Positions 1 through 6,427 are shown, counted from the first letter of the stretch. The stretch is 6,557 nt of DNA from Candidatus Omnitrophota bacterium (GCA_030601015.1 JAUVUO010000073.1:1-6557); one strand, 5' to 3'. The notes: generated by a model not told the origin, from the sequence alone. Numbers and translations are program-made.

Positions 1-57
1 CCTCTTTATTGTTTCTGTTGAGAAAGTTCTTTTAGCTTTCATATTATTGAAATTCAT
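1..57 (-). CDS. possible start of an unidentified gene running off the left edge
   Basis: On the minus strand an ATG at 57 opens a frame that stays open to the window edge (19 codons, beginning MNFNNMKAKR, rich in Lys/Arg and Asn). A second ATG lies five codons in. There is a purine-rich GGGTGGGA stretch upstream, but it is too far away to be a convincing ribosome binding site. The product cannot be recognised from so few residues. The frame may be chance in AT-rich DNA, so confidence is low. Confidence 0.2.
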   Translation of the reverse strand, partial: MNFNNMKAKRTFSTETIKR

Positions 58-263
58 TTAAAATTAATCCCACCCTTTTCCATTCCTTTTATTAAAATTA
101 ACAAAAAACCGGCTTTTATTTAAATCCGCGATTTCTTTTGAACAAAAATATTATACCTATGATAAACTTTTTTGCTACAAAAAATATATCGTTTCCCTCT
201 CCTAAAAGATTACATATTAATTTCCGCTTCCAGCGGAAATTAAACTGCAAAATAAGGTTTCAC
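58..263. other. no recognisable gene; decayed sequence beyond the MOSC remnant
   Basis: I see no convincing coding region here on either strand. The minus strand carries several stops in the frame that continues the MOSC remnant. A few residues after the stop at 264 (VKPYFA) faintly resemble the LKPGDFAEN segment of MOSC proteins, which would fit a decayed 3' half, but this may be chance. The stretch holds one strong palindrome (217-243) and a weak A/T-only inverted repeat around 171-187. Confidence 0.5.
217..243. repeat. perfect 12-bp palindrome with a 3-base loop
   Basis: The arms TTAATTTCCGCT and AGCGGAAATTAA are exact reverse complements separated by TCC. The hairpin has a GC-rich tip and AT-rich base. 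Neither strand has a T tract directly after the stem, so it is not a standard intrinsic terminator. It lies where the 3' half of the MOSC gene should be. Only one copy is seen in the window. It could be a dispersed palindromic repeat, a protein-binding site or a remnant of an inserted element. Confidence 0.6.
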
Positions 264-518
264 TTATGCCAGTACGGGTATCCTTTTACCATTTTTAATT
301 TTCGCGCATTCCTTTTGTTTTCGTATACTCTCAATTGCAAGCTAACTCACCTCTCTTATTCCCGGGCCTGAATGAGCATCTGCCTCTAAACCAAAATTCT
401 CAATCAAATTTACGCTTAAGACAGGAGTTTTAGAAATCCCTTTTATGTTACTAACATTAATCGAAAATACTTTAGCTTTCTTTCTTGTAGACACCGCTTT
501 TGCCTCGTCTTTTTTCAT
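264..518 (-). pseudogene. MOSC-domain protein, N-terminal remnant interrupted by TAG
   Basis: From ATG at 518 the minus strand encodes 58 residues that match the start of small stand-alone MOSC-domain proteins: a VFSINVSNIKGISKTPV strand, then NFGLEADAHSGPG and REVS. These correspond to the family's AVNISxxKGTxKxPV, GLEGDAHAG and RQVSLLA segments. The frame then meets TAG (342-344) where the first Leu of VSLLA is expected (TTG to TAG is one base), and continues with LAIESIRKQKE, which still matches the family. TAA follows at 264-266. Stand-alone MOSC proteins are usually about 140-150 residues. The C-terminal part, with the cysteine thought to carry sulfur for metal-sulfur cluster or cofactor chemistry, is missing, so this is best read as a pseudogene. 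The N-terminal 13 residues are a lysine-rich extension. Upstream of the ATG there is only a weak GAG as a ribosome binding site. It lies downstream of the hyd operon terminator. Confidence 0.65.
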
Positions 519-606
519 TGCTCTATAACTACCCCTTCATAACCACTATGAATATTTTTTCTGTTACCTCATTTAATTAAAATTTTCCCCCTCTTCCCTA
601 ATAACA
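519..606. other. intergenic leader of the MOSC remnant, nothing assignable
   Basis: This is AT-rich sequence between the hyd operon terminator and the MOSC remnant. On the minus strand it contains purine runs (GAGGGGG and AAGGGG), but none is spaced correctly for a start codon with an open frame. I cannot point to a promoter with any confidence. Confidence 0.4.
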
Positions 607-641
607 AAAATTGATACCGCCTATTTCCTGGTATCAATATT
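607..641 (-). terminator. intrinsic terminator after hydE
   Basis: The arms ATTGATACC (610-618) and GGTATCAAT (630-638) form a perfect 9-bp stem around an 11-base loop. On the minus strand the stem is followed by TTTTTGTTATT, the layout expected of a rho-independent terminator. It lies about 120 bases past the hydE stop and upstream of the MOSC remnant, so it probably ends the hydrogenase-maturation transcript. The bases between the hydE stop and this hairpin (642-762) contain no recognisable feature. Confidence 0.7.
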
Positions 642-762
642 CCCCCCTGTTCTTCACACTTTTTAAAATGTTTCAGTTACTTTTTAAAACCAAATTATCA
701 TCTTCACCTTGATATATAAACTTTTTTCAAAAAAATTCCCTTTTACCACGATCAAACTTTAT

Positions 763-1749
763 TTAAAAATTAACTCTGGATTTAAAAGAATCGCCTCTCT
801 CTAAACATATCGTTCTTTTTGCTTTTTTAATCATATCACCGGCTTTTTTTATATCTATTTCTGTTTTCTTATCATAAATCTTATAATATTTTCTCTGTTT
901 ACGCGGAGTAAAATTAACCATAATAACATTACACCCAGCTTTCAATCCTAAAACAACTCCTTTATCTTTGTTAAGAGTAGCTAAAGACGTTGTTACCGGC
1001 ATATGAGAATCTCTAGAAACAATCCTGGTTAAAGCTAAACACTTTAAAACTAATTTTATATCAGGAACGTTGTTTTTAAAAGAAGGAGTATCTCTCTGAG
1101 GAAGAAAAGGCCCTACGCTAATCATATCCGGTTTAAAATCCTTAAAAAACATAATATCATCCGCTAAATCAACAAAAGTTTGCCCAGGAATCCTCACAAT
1201 GTTTCCCACACCAACCTGAAAACCAATTTTTTTTAAATATTCCAAAATTTTTATTCTCTTTTTTAATGATTGTCCAGGACAAAGTAAACGATATAGCTTC
1301 TCATTTATGGTTTCCTGCTTCAATAAATACCTATCTGCCCCCTGTTCACGAAAAGCTTTATATTCAAAAAAAGGCCTTTCTCCCAATGAAAGAGTTATGG
1401 CCATCTCAGGAAATCTATCTTTTATATCTTTTATAAGCTTACAAATAATTTTTCTTGTGTAATAAAAATCGTCTCCTGACTGCAAAACAATTGTTTTAAT
1501 ACCTTTACCGGCAATCCTGCCGGCTATTCTTAAAATTTCCGCAGGCTCAAGACGATAACGTTTTAGTCTTTTATTATCCTTTCTTAAACCGCAAAATTTA
1601 CAATTTCTAACACAAACATTAGAAAATTCAATTAACCCTCTAATAAACACTTTATTACCGCAATAGGTTTCTCTCACCTCATCGGATTGGGAAAATAATT
1701 CCTTACCATTAATTGATTGCAAATAATTAATAATCTTTTTCTTAGTCAT
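763..1749 (-). CDS. hydE: [FeFe]-hydrogenase H-cluster radical SAM maturase HydE
   Basis: HydE is a cytoplasmic radical-SAM enzyme that, with HydG and HydF, builds the 2Fe subcluster of the [FeFe]-hydrogenase active site. It is thought to act on the Fe(CO)2(CN)-cysteine complex made by HydG. The 328-residue protein has the radical-SAM motif C46-VRN-C50-KF-C53 followed by GLRKDN, the family's usual N-terminal helix (VRETYCGNKVFIRGLIEFSN), LQSGDD at the second barrel strand, and a C-terminal NVIMVNFTP segment typical of HydE and biotin-synthase-like barrels. The second Fe-S site near the C-terminus of some HydE proteins (CX7CX2C) is absent, a known variation not needed for function. Length is near the usual 340-350. 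It follows the hydG stop after 72 bases. No Shine-Dalgarno is visible before the ATG, but the N-terminal match supports this start. It ends in TAA. Confidence 0.93.
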   Translation of the reverse strand: MTKKKIINYLQSINGKELFSQSDEVRETYCGNKVFIRGLIEFSNVCVRNCKFCGLRKDNKRLKRYRLEPAEILRIAGRIAGKGIKTIVLQSGDDFYYTRKIICKLIKDIKDRFPEMAITLSLGERPFFEYKAFREQGADRYLLKQETINEKLYRLLCPGQSLKKRIKILEYLKKIGFQVGVGNIVRIPGQTFVDLADDIMFFKDFKPDMISVGPFLPQRDTPSFKNNVPDIKLVLKCLALTRIVSRDSHMPVTTSLATLNKDKGVVLGLKAGCNVIMVNFTPRKQRKYYKIYDKKTEIDIKKAGDMIKKAKRTICLERGDSFKSRVNF

Positions 1750-1821
1750 GAAATATTATAAAAATATATAAATAAATTAATTGTCTTGGGTAACAATTTG
1801 ACATATAAAACCCCGCGATTT
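1750..1821 (-). other. hydG-hydE intergenic gap with weak inverted repeat
   Basis: This is the only real gap inside the operon. On the minus strand AATTGT (1793-1798) and ACAATT (1779-1784) form a weak 6-bp stem, followed by a very T/A-rich run and a TATAAT (1755-1760) only five bases before the hydE ATG. It could be a weak attenuator or a promoter making a near-leaderless hydE message. Both readings are speculative because such words are common in AT-rich DNA. Confidence 0.25.
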
Positions 1822-3324
1822 TCAAAGATAAAGGTCTCTTTCGCCCTGTTTAATCCTTCCATAATAAGAAATAAAAACCGGAAACATCTCCGGATTGACT
1901 TTTTTTATTTCTTCTATTTCTTTATTTATAATACTTTCCGCTGCCGCTTTTGTCTCTTCCTCGGCAAAATCATCTATCCACTCTCTAAAAGTAAGCACAG
2001 CATTTAACTTGCAAAATTTACCTTCCTTGCCGTTTTTTAAAAGTTCCATTATACATTTCCCGGTTCTTCCGCATCTATAGCCGGCAGTACAAAAAGATGT
2101 AATATATCCCCTACCGGCTAACTCCCGTATAAGCTCATTAAGACTTCTTGTATCACCTAATAAAAACTGCTGCCGTTTCTCCTCCTGTTCATCGTATCTT
2201 TCACTGTAAGCGCCAATCCCGATACGGGTTGAAGCATCGGTTTGAGTACAGCCTAAAGAAATTGTTTCTCTTCTTATATCGGCGCTCTCCCGTGCGGTAA
2301 TAATCATACCGGTATAAGGGATTGATAATCTTATCACTGTTATCAACCTTTTAAAATCCTCATCACTTACTTTATACTTTGAGTTTTGAGTAAATGAAGA
2401 ATGAAACGCAGGTTCAAGTCGAGGGAATGAAACCGTATGAGGCCCGACATTAAATCTCCGTTCCAATTCCCGAGCGTGATATAACAAACTCATTACCTCA
2501 AATTTCCAATCATATAAGCCGAATAAAACACCAATACCAACATCATCAATTCCAGCCTCAAAAGCTCTATGCATACAATAAAGCCTCCATTGATAATTAT
2601 TTTTTATAGTTCCGGAAGGATGTACCCGTGAGTATGTATCCTTATGATATGTCTCCTGAAATACCTGATAAGTGCCAATTCCCACTTCATGCAAAAGTTT
2701 TAATTCTTCGATTGATAATGCCGGAGCATTTACATTAACTCTCCTAATCTGCCCCCACCCATTCTTTGTTTTTGCTTTTACTCCGTAAATAGTTTTTATT
2801 GTCTTTCTAATATATTCTATATCGGTCTCCGGTGCTTCCCCATAGACGACAATTAAACGTTTATGCCCTATGTCTCCGGCCAGGACTTTAACCTCTTTTT
2901 TTACCTCTTCCAAAGAAAGAATCTTACGTTTTATAGTTTTGTTATCCTTGCGAAATCCGCACTAAACACAGTTGTTAATGCAAAGGTTATTAAGATACAA
3001 CGGGGCAAAAGTTACGATTCGATTATCATATACTTTTTTCTTCACCTCCAGAGCTGTTTTCATCATCTCTTCTAAAATCTTTTTATCTTTGACCATAAGT
3101 AACGCAGCAGTCTCATCCGGAGTTAAAGTCTGTATTTCTAAAGACTTTAAAAGAATATCTTTAATCCTTAAATTGTCCGGTTCTTTTTTAGAATTCAAAT
3201 CTAATTTAGAAATAATTTCCTGTTCAGGAATAAAATCTTTACCTTTATCCTGATATTTAATTATTTCTTCTTTTTTTATTCTGTCTTTTATCCAGGAATT
3301 AAGTTTATTTAATTCTACTGTCAT
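1822..3324 (-). CDS. hydG: [FeFe]-hydrogenase maturase HydG (tyrosine lyase), interrupted by in-frame TAG
   Basis: HydG is a radical-SAM tyrosine lyase that yields p-cresol, CO and cyanide and builds the Fe(CO)2(CN) synthon for the H-cluster. Starting at ATG 3324, which has a strong AAGGAGT six bases upstream, the frame encodes 500 codons (HydG is usually about 470). The N-terminal helical region with LTPDETAALL is typical. The radical-SAM motif reads C115-INN-C119-V-amber121-C122-GFRKDN, so a TAG occupies the aromatic position next to the third cysteine. Beyond it the frame is fully conserved: VYGEAPETDIEYI, NVNAPALS, TYQVFQETYH, PHTVSFPRLEPA and the C-terminal cluster region. The canonical CX2CX22C motif there has C412 and C438 but Gly at 415; extra cysteines lie at 418 and 424. 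A product starting after the amber (for example at TTG 2913, no ribosome binding site) would lack the SAM cluster. The gene is either amber-decoded, newly inactivated or misread. It ends in TGA. Confidence 0.85.
2962..2964 (-). other. in-frame amber codon inside the HydG CX3CX2C motif
   Basis: TAG is codon 121 of hydG, between C119-V120 and C122. HydG proteins normally have Tyr here (CXXXCXYCGF), and TAC or TAT to TAG is a single-base change. Coding similarity is uninterrupted on both sides in the same frame, so this is a substitution, not a frameshift. No stem-loop typical of a recoding element is obvious to the eye directly downstream. Confidence 0.9.
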
Positions 3325-4584
3325 TTTTAAACTCCTTTTTATTTTTAATATTTCCCTTTTATAACCATCACCAGCCGCGGGAAATGGAGAAAGAACTCTT
3401 TCTAATACTCCTTGTAAAAATGAAATACATATTCCATAATTAGTAATTGGCACGCCCGTTTTTTTTGCTTGCTGAATTCTAAATAGCATCTGTCTGCGGG
3501 TAATCATACACCCTCCACAATGTATAATTAATTTATAATCTTTTAAATTTTCTGGGTAATCATGCCCCGAACACACGTCTATAACTAAATCCATTCCCGT
3601 ATACTGACATAGCCAACGTGGAATTTTTACCCGCCCAATATCCTCCCCTATAGGATGATGGCTGCAAGCTTCAGCAATAAGAACTTTATCCCCCGGCTTA
3701 AGACTCTCTATCGCGATAACTCCCCTCACCATTTCAATCAAATCACCTTTATAGCGGGAAAAAACGATAGAAAATGTAGTACATTTCACCTCTTTTGGTG
3801 TATCGGCAACCATTTTTAAAACTACTTGAGAATCACAAATGCAAATATCCGGAAGCTTTTTCAAATTATCCAGAGGATGCCTATATTCCCGTTCCTTAAC
3901 AACTACGGCCGCTGCGTCGTTATCTAAAATATCTCTCAACACTTGTACCTGAGGAAGAATAAGCCTTCCCTTAGGAGCTTCTAAATCAATAGGAATCATA
4001 AGAACAGCTGTGCCTCCAGCAGGCAATAAATCACCCACTAAGGGAGGCGGACGAAAAAAATCTTCAGGACATACTCTTATAAGCTCTTTTTTTAAAGCTT
4101 CCACATAACTATCCCGATTCATTTTATCAACGCTTGAACATAACACGATATTTTTATTTTTTCCTTGTATCTCCTGTATAAAATCGTCTCCAGGATAAAC
4201 AATATCGATCTTATTTATAACAACAATACACGGCAACTTTCCTTGTACCGCTTCATTCAATACAAAATCCTCATATTGTCCCCAAACATTTGATTCAATA
4301 ATAAGCACAAAAATATCTGAGATATCAAAAATTTTCTTTGTTTTCTTTATCCTTAATTTGGATAACGCTGAGCTATCATCTAAGCCTCCCGTATCTAAAA
4401 ATACTACCGGGCCTAAAGGCAATAATTCCATTGTTTTCTCAACCACATCCGTAGTAGTGCCCGGTAAGGATGAGGTAATTGCTACATCTTGCGCGGATAT
4501 CATATTCAAAAAACTGGATTTACCCACATTAGTCCTTCCAAATAATCCAATATGTAAACGCAAAGATTTAGGTGTTTTTCTCAT
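2962..4584 (-). CDS. hydF: HydF GTPase scaffold, frame continuous into hydG
   Basis: HydF is the GTPase and Fe-S scaffold that receives the 2Fe precursor from HydE/HydG and delivers it to apo-hydrogenase. Starting at ATG 4584, with GGAGAG seven bases upstream, residues 1-170 form an Era/TrmE-like GTPase: P-loop GRTNVGKS (16-23), PGTTTD switch (41-46), DTGG (64-67), NKID (124-127) and a later CSS. A dimerisation domain follows, then the cluster-binding domain with C307-S-H309 and H355-C356-GG-C359, the family's CXH...HCXXC ligand pattern. The recognisable HydF ends near residue 402 (GVLERVLSPFP). There is no stop codon: an 18-residue Lys-rich tail leads in frame into the HydG Met (codon 421), and the frame closes only at the amber at 2962. 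HydF is usually about 400-420 residues. The start overlaps the aspA end by 17 bases, implying translational coupling. The upstream in-frame ATG at 4650 lies inside aspA and adds a hydrophobic stretch not seen in HydF. Confidence 0.92.
   Translation of the reverse strand: MRKTPKSLRLHIGLFGRTNVGKSSFLNMISAQDVAITSSLPGTTTDVVEKTMELLPLGPVVFLDTGGLDDSSALSKLRIKKTKKIFDISDIFVLIIESNVWGQYEDFVLNEAVQGKLPCIVVINKIDIVYPGDDFIQEIQGKNKNIVLCSSVDKMNRDSYVEALKKELIRVCPEDFFRPPPLVGDLLPAGGTAVLMIPIDLEAPKGRLILPQVQVLRDILDNDAAAVVVKEREYRHPLDNLKKLPDICICDSQVVLKMVADTPKEVKCTTFSIVFSRYKGDLIEMVRGVIAIESLKPGDKVLIAEACSHHPIGEDIGRVKIPRWLCQYTGMDLVIDVCSGHDYPENLKDYKLIIHCGGCMITRRQMLFRIQQAKKTGVPITNYGICISFLQGVLERVLSPFPAAGDGYKREILKIKRSLKMTVELNKLNSWIKDRIKKEEIIKYQDKGKDFIPEQEIISKLDLNSKKEPDNLRIKDILLKSLEIQTLTPDETAALLMVKDKKILEEMMKTALEVKKKVYDNRIVTFAPLYLNNLCINNCV
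3331..3337 (-). promoter_or_regulatory. ribosome binding site of hydG
   Basis: AAGGAGT lies six bases before the ATG at 3324 on the minus strand. It is the strongest Shine-Dalgarno in the window and decides the hydG start. It lies inside the uninterrupted hydF frame, so ribosomes from hydF would run over it while new ones could start there. This supports separate production of HydG despite the missing hydF stop. Confidence 0.75.
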
Positions 4585-5980
4585 GATTATTCTCTCCATA
4601 CCCCAAGGAAACAAGATTATGAGCAAGCAATATTTTATCAACAAATTCACGGCCTAATTCCTCTGCGAAAAACTCACGTAAGTTATTTTTGCCTAAGACG
4701 TTAGATTTCTTTAACAATTCTGCCGTTTTATCATACCCTATATAAGGAATAAACGCGGTTGCAATCGCGGGACTCTTATCAAAATAAAATTTACATTGTT
4801 TTTCATCAACTTTAATCCTAGAGATATGCTTAGCAAACATGATATTAGTATTAATTAAAATTTCCATTGATTCAATTAATGCAAAAGCAAGTAGCGGCAT
4901 AAATTCCGGTATTTGAAAACTACTTCGAGATACAGATTCACTTACCAACATATCATTAGCCATCACTTTAAGCCCGGCCTGGATTATAGATTCTAAGATT
5001 ACCGGATTAACTTTTCCCGGCATAATAGATGAGCCTACCTGCATTTGAGGAAGGACAATTTCTCCTAAAAGATTCATAAGCCTTAAATCATTAGCTATTT
5101 TTACAAAATTTGAGGCATGGGCTTTTATTATACCTGATACTTCAATAAAGCAATCCCCATTTGCTGTTATATCAATCATATTCTCTCCCCGGCAAAGCCC
5201 TAAACCGGTAATATCTCTTAATTTTTCTATAACCAAAAAAATATAACTCCGGGGAGCAGTTATCCCCGTGCCTACAGCAGTACCGCCTATATTTACCATT
5301 CGAAGCCTCTCTTCAGATTTAAATGTCCTCCAGCGGTCACGGGAAAAAGCATCAGCAAAAGAAGAAAATTCAGCTCCTAATGTCATCGGAACAGCTTCCT
5401 GAAGTTCTGTCCGTCCTACTTTTAGTATATGTCTAAATTCTTTTTCTTTCTTCTGACATACTTGTTGGAGATCGGTAATTACAGTACTTAACCTACGCAA
5501 TAAAAAAATTGCCGTGATTTTAAGTGCCGTGGGATACGTATCGTTCGTTGACTGATGCAAATTTACATCCTCCAAAGGATGAATCAAGTCATACCTTCCT
5601 TTTTTTTCTCCTGATAACTCCAAAGCACGATTAGCGATAACTTCATTAAGATTCATGTTTGTTGAAGTACCGGCACCTCCTTGAAGAGCATCAAGAAAAA
5701 ATTGGTTATCTAATTTAGCATTAATAACATCATCACAGGCTGCCTCTATCAGTTTAGCTTTATCTTCCTTTAGATACCCAAGTTCTTTATTTGCTAAACA
5801 GGCAGCTTTTTTTACCTTGGCAAAAGCATGTATAAATAATTTTGGCATCTTTAAAGGACTTAGTAAAAAATTGCTCCTAGCCCTCTTAGTATGTATCCCC
5901 CAATATGCATCCGCAGGTATTTGTTCCTCTCCTAAAAAATCTTTTTCCAATCGATAGCTCATATTCATTATTTTATTCAT
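4568..5980 (-). CDS. aspA: aspartate ammonia-lyase
   Basis: A cytoplasmic enzyme of the aspartase/fumarase superfamily that converts L-aspartate to fumarate and ammonia. The 470-residue protein (E. coli AspA has 478) carries the family's conserved regions in order: GGAGTSTNMN (101-110), HQSTNDTYPT (142-151), GRTELQEAVPM (189-199), and the signature loop GSSIMPGKVN (316-325) with the catalytic serine. The Q-E-A-V-P-M version of the third region and the hyd operon context favour aspartase over class II fumarase, though the two are hard to separate by eye. It overlaps the TM1266 gene by ATGA (5977-5980) and hydF by 17 bases. A second start, M7 at 5962, gives the more standard N-terminus (MSYRLEKDFLGE), and neither start has a strong ribosome binding site. 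aspA is known beside hydE/F/G in several anaerobes. A role in supplying ammonia for the azadithiolate bridge is an inference. Confidence 0.9.
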   Translation of the reverse strand: MNKIMNMSYRLEKDFLGEEQIPADAYWGIHTKRARSNFLLSPLKMPKLFIHAFAKVKKAACLANKELGYLKEDKAKLIEAACDDVINAKLDNQFFLDALQGGAGTSTNMNLNEVIANRALELSGEKKGRYDLIHPLEDVNLHQSTNDTYPTALKITAIFLLRRLSTVITDLQQVCQKKEKEFRHILKVGRTELQEAVPMTLGAEFSSFADAFSRDRWRTFKSEERLRMVNIGGTAVGTGITAPRSYIFLVIEKLRDITGLGLCRGENMIDITANGDCFIEVSGIIKAHASNFVKIANDLRLMNLLGEIVLPQMQVGSSIMPGKVNPVILESIIQAGLKVMANDMLVSESVSRSSFQIPEFMPLLAFALIESMEILINTNIMFAKHISRIKVDEKQCKFYFDKSPAIATAFIPYIGYDKTAELLKKSNVLGKNNLREFFAEELGREFVDKILLAHNLVSLGYGENNHEKNT

Positions 5981-6249
5981 TTATCTAAAAAATTATCTCT
6001 ACAATGTTTACTTAACATCGATCTAACCAATACTCCCTCTATTTTACCCAATTTACCGGTTAAAGCTCCTACACTGTCTGTTGTGGTATCCACAATAAGA
6101 CTGATAACACTGCATTTATTTTCTTTATAGGGAACTCCCATACGCGCCACAATAATCTCACTAAATTCAGAAAGTAAAGCATTTACCAGCCCTGCCGAAC
6201 GATTCCTGTTTTCAATTATAATCCCTACAAATCCTAACCTTTTATTCAT
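5977..6249 (-). CDS. TM1266-family iron-only hydrogenase system regulator
   Basis: This 90-residue protein matches the small TM1266 family found almost only beside [FeFe]-hydrogenase maturation genes. Recognisable segments are LGFVGIIIENR (4-14), SEFSEIIVARMGVPYKE (28-44), VISLIVDTTTDSVGALTGKLGKIEGV (48-73) and a short Lys/Arg-rich tail. The fold is ACT-like, similar to the NikR ligand domain, but no DNA-binding domain or metal-binding cysteine pattern is present. The regulator name is based on gene context; its true activity is not established. It is the first gene of the operon, starts 16 bases after the T tract of a terminator-like hairpin, and has only a weak GAG ribosome binding site. 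Its TGA overlaps the aspA ATG, which implies coupled translation. Confidence 0.88.
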   Translation of the reverse strand: MNKRLGFVGIIIENRNRSAGLVNALLSEFSEIIVARMGVPYKENKCSVISLIVDTTTDSVGALTGKLGKIEGVLVRSMLSKHCRDNFLDK

Positions 6250-6260
6250 ATTTTAGCTCA

Positions 6261-6309
6261 AAATAAAAAATCCCAACCTTACCTTAAATCATTAATGTAA
6301 AATTGGGAT
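6261..6309 (-). terminator. terminator-like hairpin just upstream of the operon's first gene
   Basis: On the minus strand ATCCCAA-TT-TTAC pairs with GTAA-GG-TTGGGAT (arms 6297-6309 and 6270-6282, with a 2-base internal mismatch and a 14-base loop) and is followed at once by TTTTTTATTTTG. This is a good intrinsic-terminator layout. Its position only about 20 bases before the TM1266-gene ATG, downstream of the neighbouring gene's own hairpin, makes it a candidate attenuator of the hyd operon. It could instead be a second terminator for the upstream gene, with the operon promoter overlapping it. Confidence 0.65.
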
Positions 6310-6328
6310 ATATATTTTTACTATTCAT
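6284..6328 (-). CDS. possible 14-residue leader peptide overlapping the attenuator
   Basis: ATG at 6328 is preceded by AAGGGG with four bases of spacing, and opens a frame of 14 codons (MNSKNIYPNFTLMI) ending in TAA at 6284-6286. The frame spans the whole 5' arm of the terminator-like hairpin and stops in its loop, so a ribosome on it would block the hairpin. No run of one amino acid stands out as a sensor. It may be a chance frame. Confidence 0.25.
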   Translation of the reverse strand: MNSKNIYPNFTLMI

Positions 6329-6383
6329 TTTTCCCCTTGGGTTCAGACTAATCAGTCCTCTTCTCAGGATATTTGTTAAATGG

Positions 6384-6423
6384 AAAAACACCCTTTTACC
6401 GGCAGTTTCCCTGACCGGTAAAA
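6384..6423 (-). terminator. hairpin after the decarboxylase-family gene
   Basis: TTTTACCGG-CAG (6394-6405) pairs with CTG-A-CCGGTAAAA (6411-6423) around a 5-base loop, with one bulged base. It begins five bases past the TAG stop at 6428. On the minus strand the stem is followed by GGGTGTTTTTCC, a T tract slightly displaced from the stem. It is a plausible intrinsic terminator of the upstream gene. Confidence 0.55.
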
Positions 6424-6427
6424 AAAT

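Noticed and set aside
138..371. 77-codon plus-strand open frame
   Set aside because: It lies opposite the MOSC remnant, has a low-complexity Phe/Asn/Ile composition, no ribosome binding site and no recognisable family.
1822..2913. An independent shorter HydG-like gene starting at TTG 2913
   Set aside because: There is no ribosome binding site, and the product would lack the radical-SAM cysteines. It is the downstream part of hydG after the amber.
2962..2964. Selenocysteine-type recoding in HydG
   Set aside because: Selenocysteine uses TGA, not TAG, and the replaced residue is aromatic, not cysteine.
2863..3253. Plus-strand open frames over the hydF-hydG region
   Set aside because: They are antisense shadows of strongly conserved maturase coding sequence and show no family features.
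4585..4650. Upstream in-frame start that adds 22 residues to HydF (hydrophobic N-terminus)
   Set aside because: It lies within the aspA coding sequence and has no ribosome binding site. The ATG at 4584 has GGAGAG at proper spacing and gives the standard HydF N-terminus, so the apparent membrane segment is an artefact.
6326..6394. TPP-riboswitch-like words (CTGAGA and TGAACCC) in the operon leader
   Set aside because: The order and spacing do not match the THI element: the GAACCTGAT and GCGTAGGGA parts are missing. No known riboswitch could be assigned by eye.
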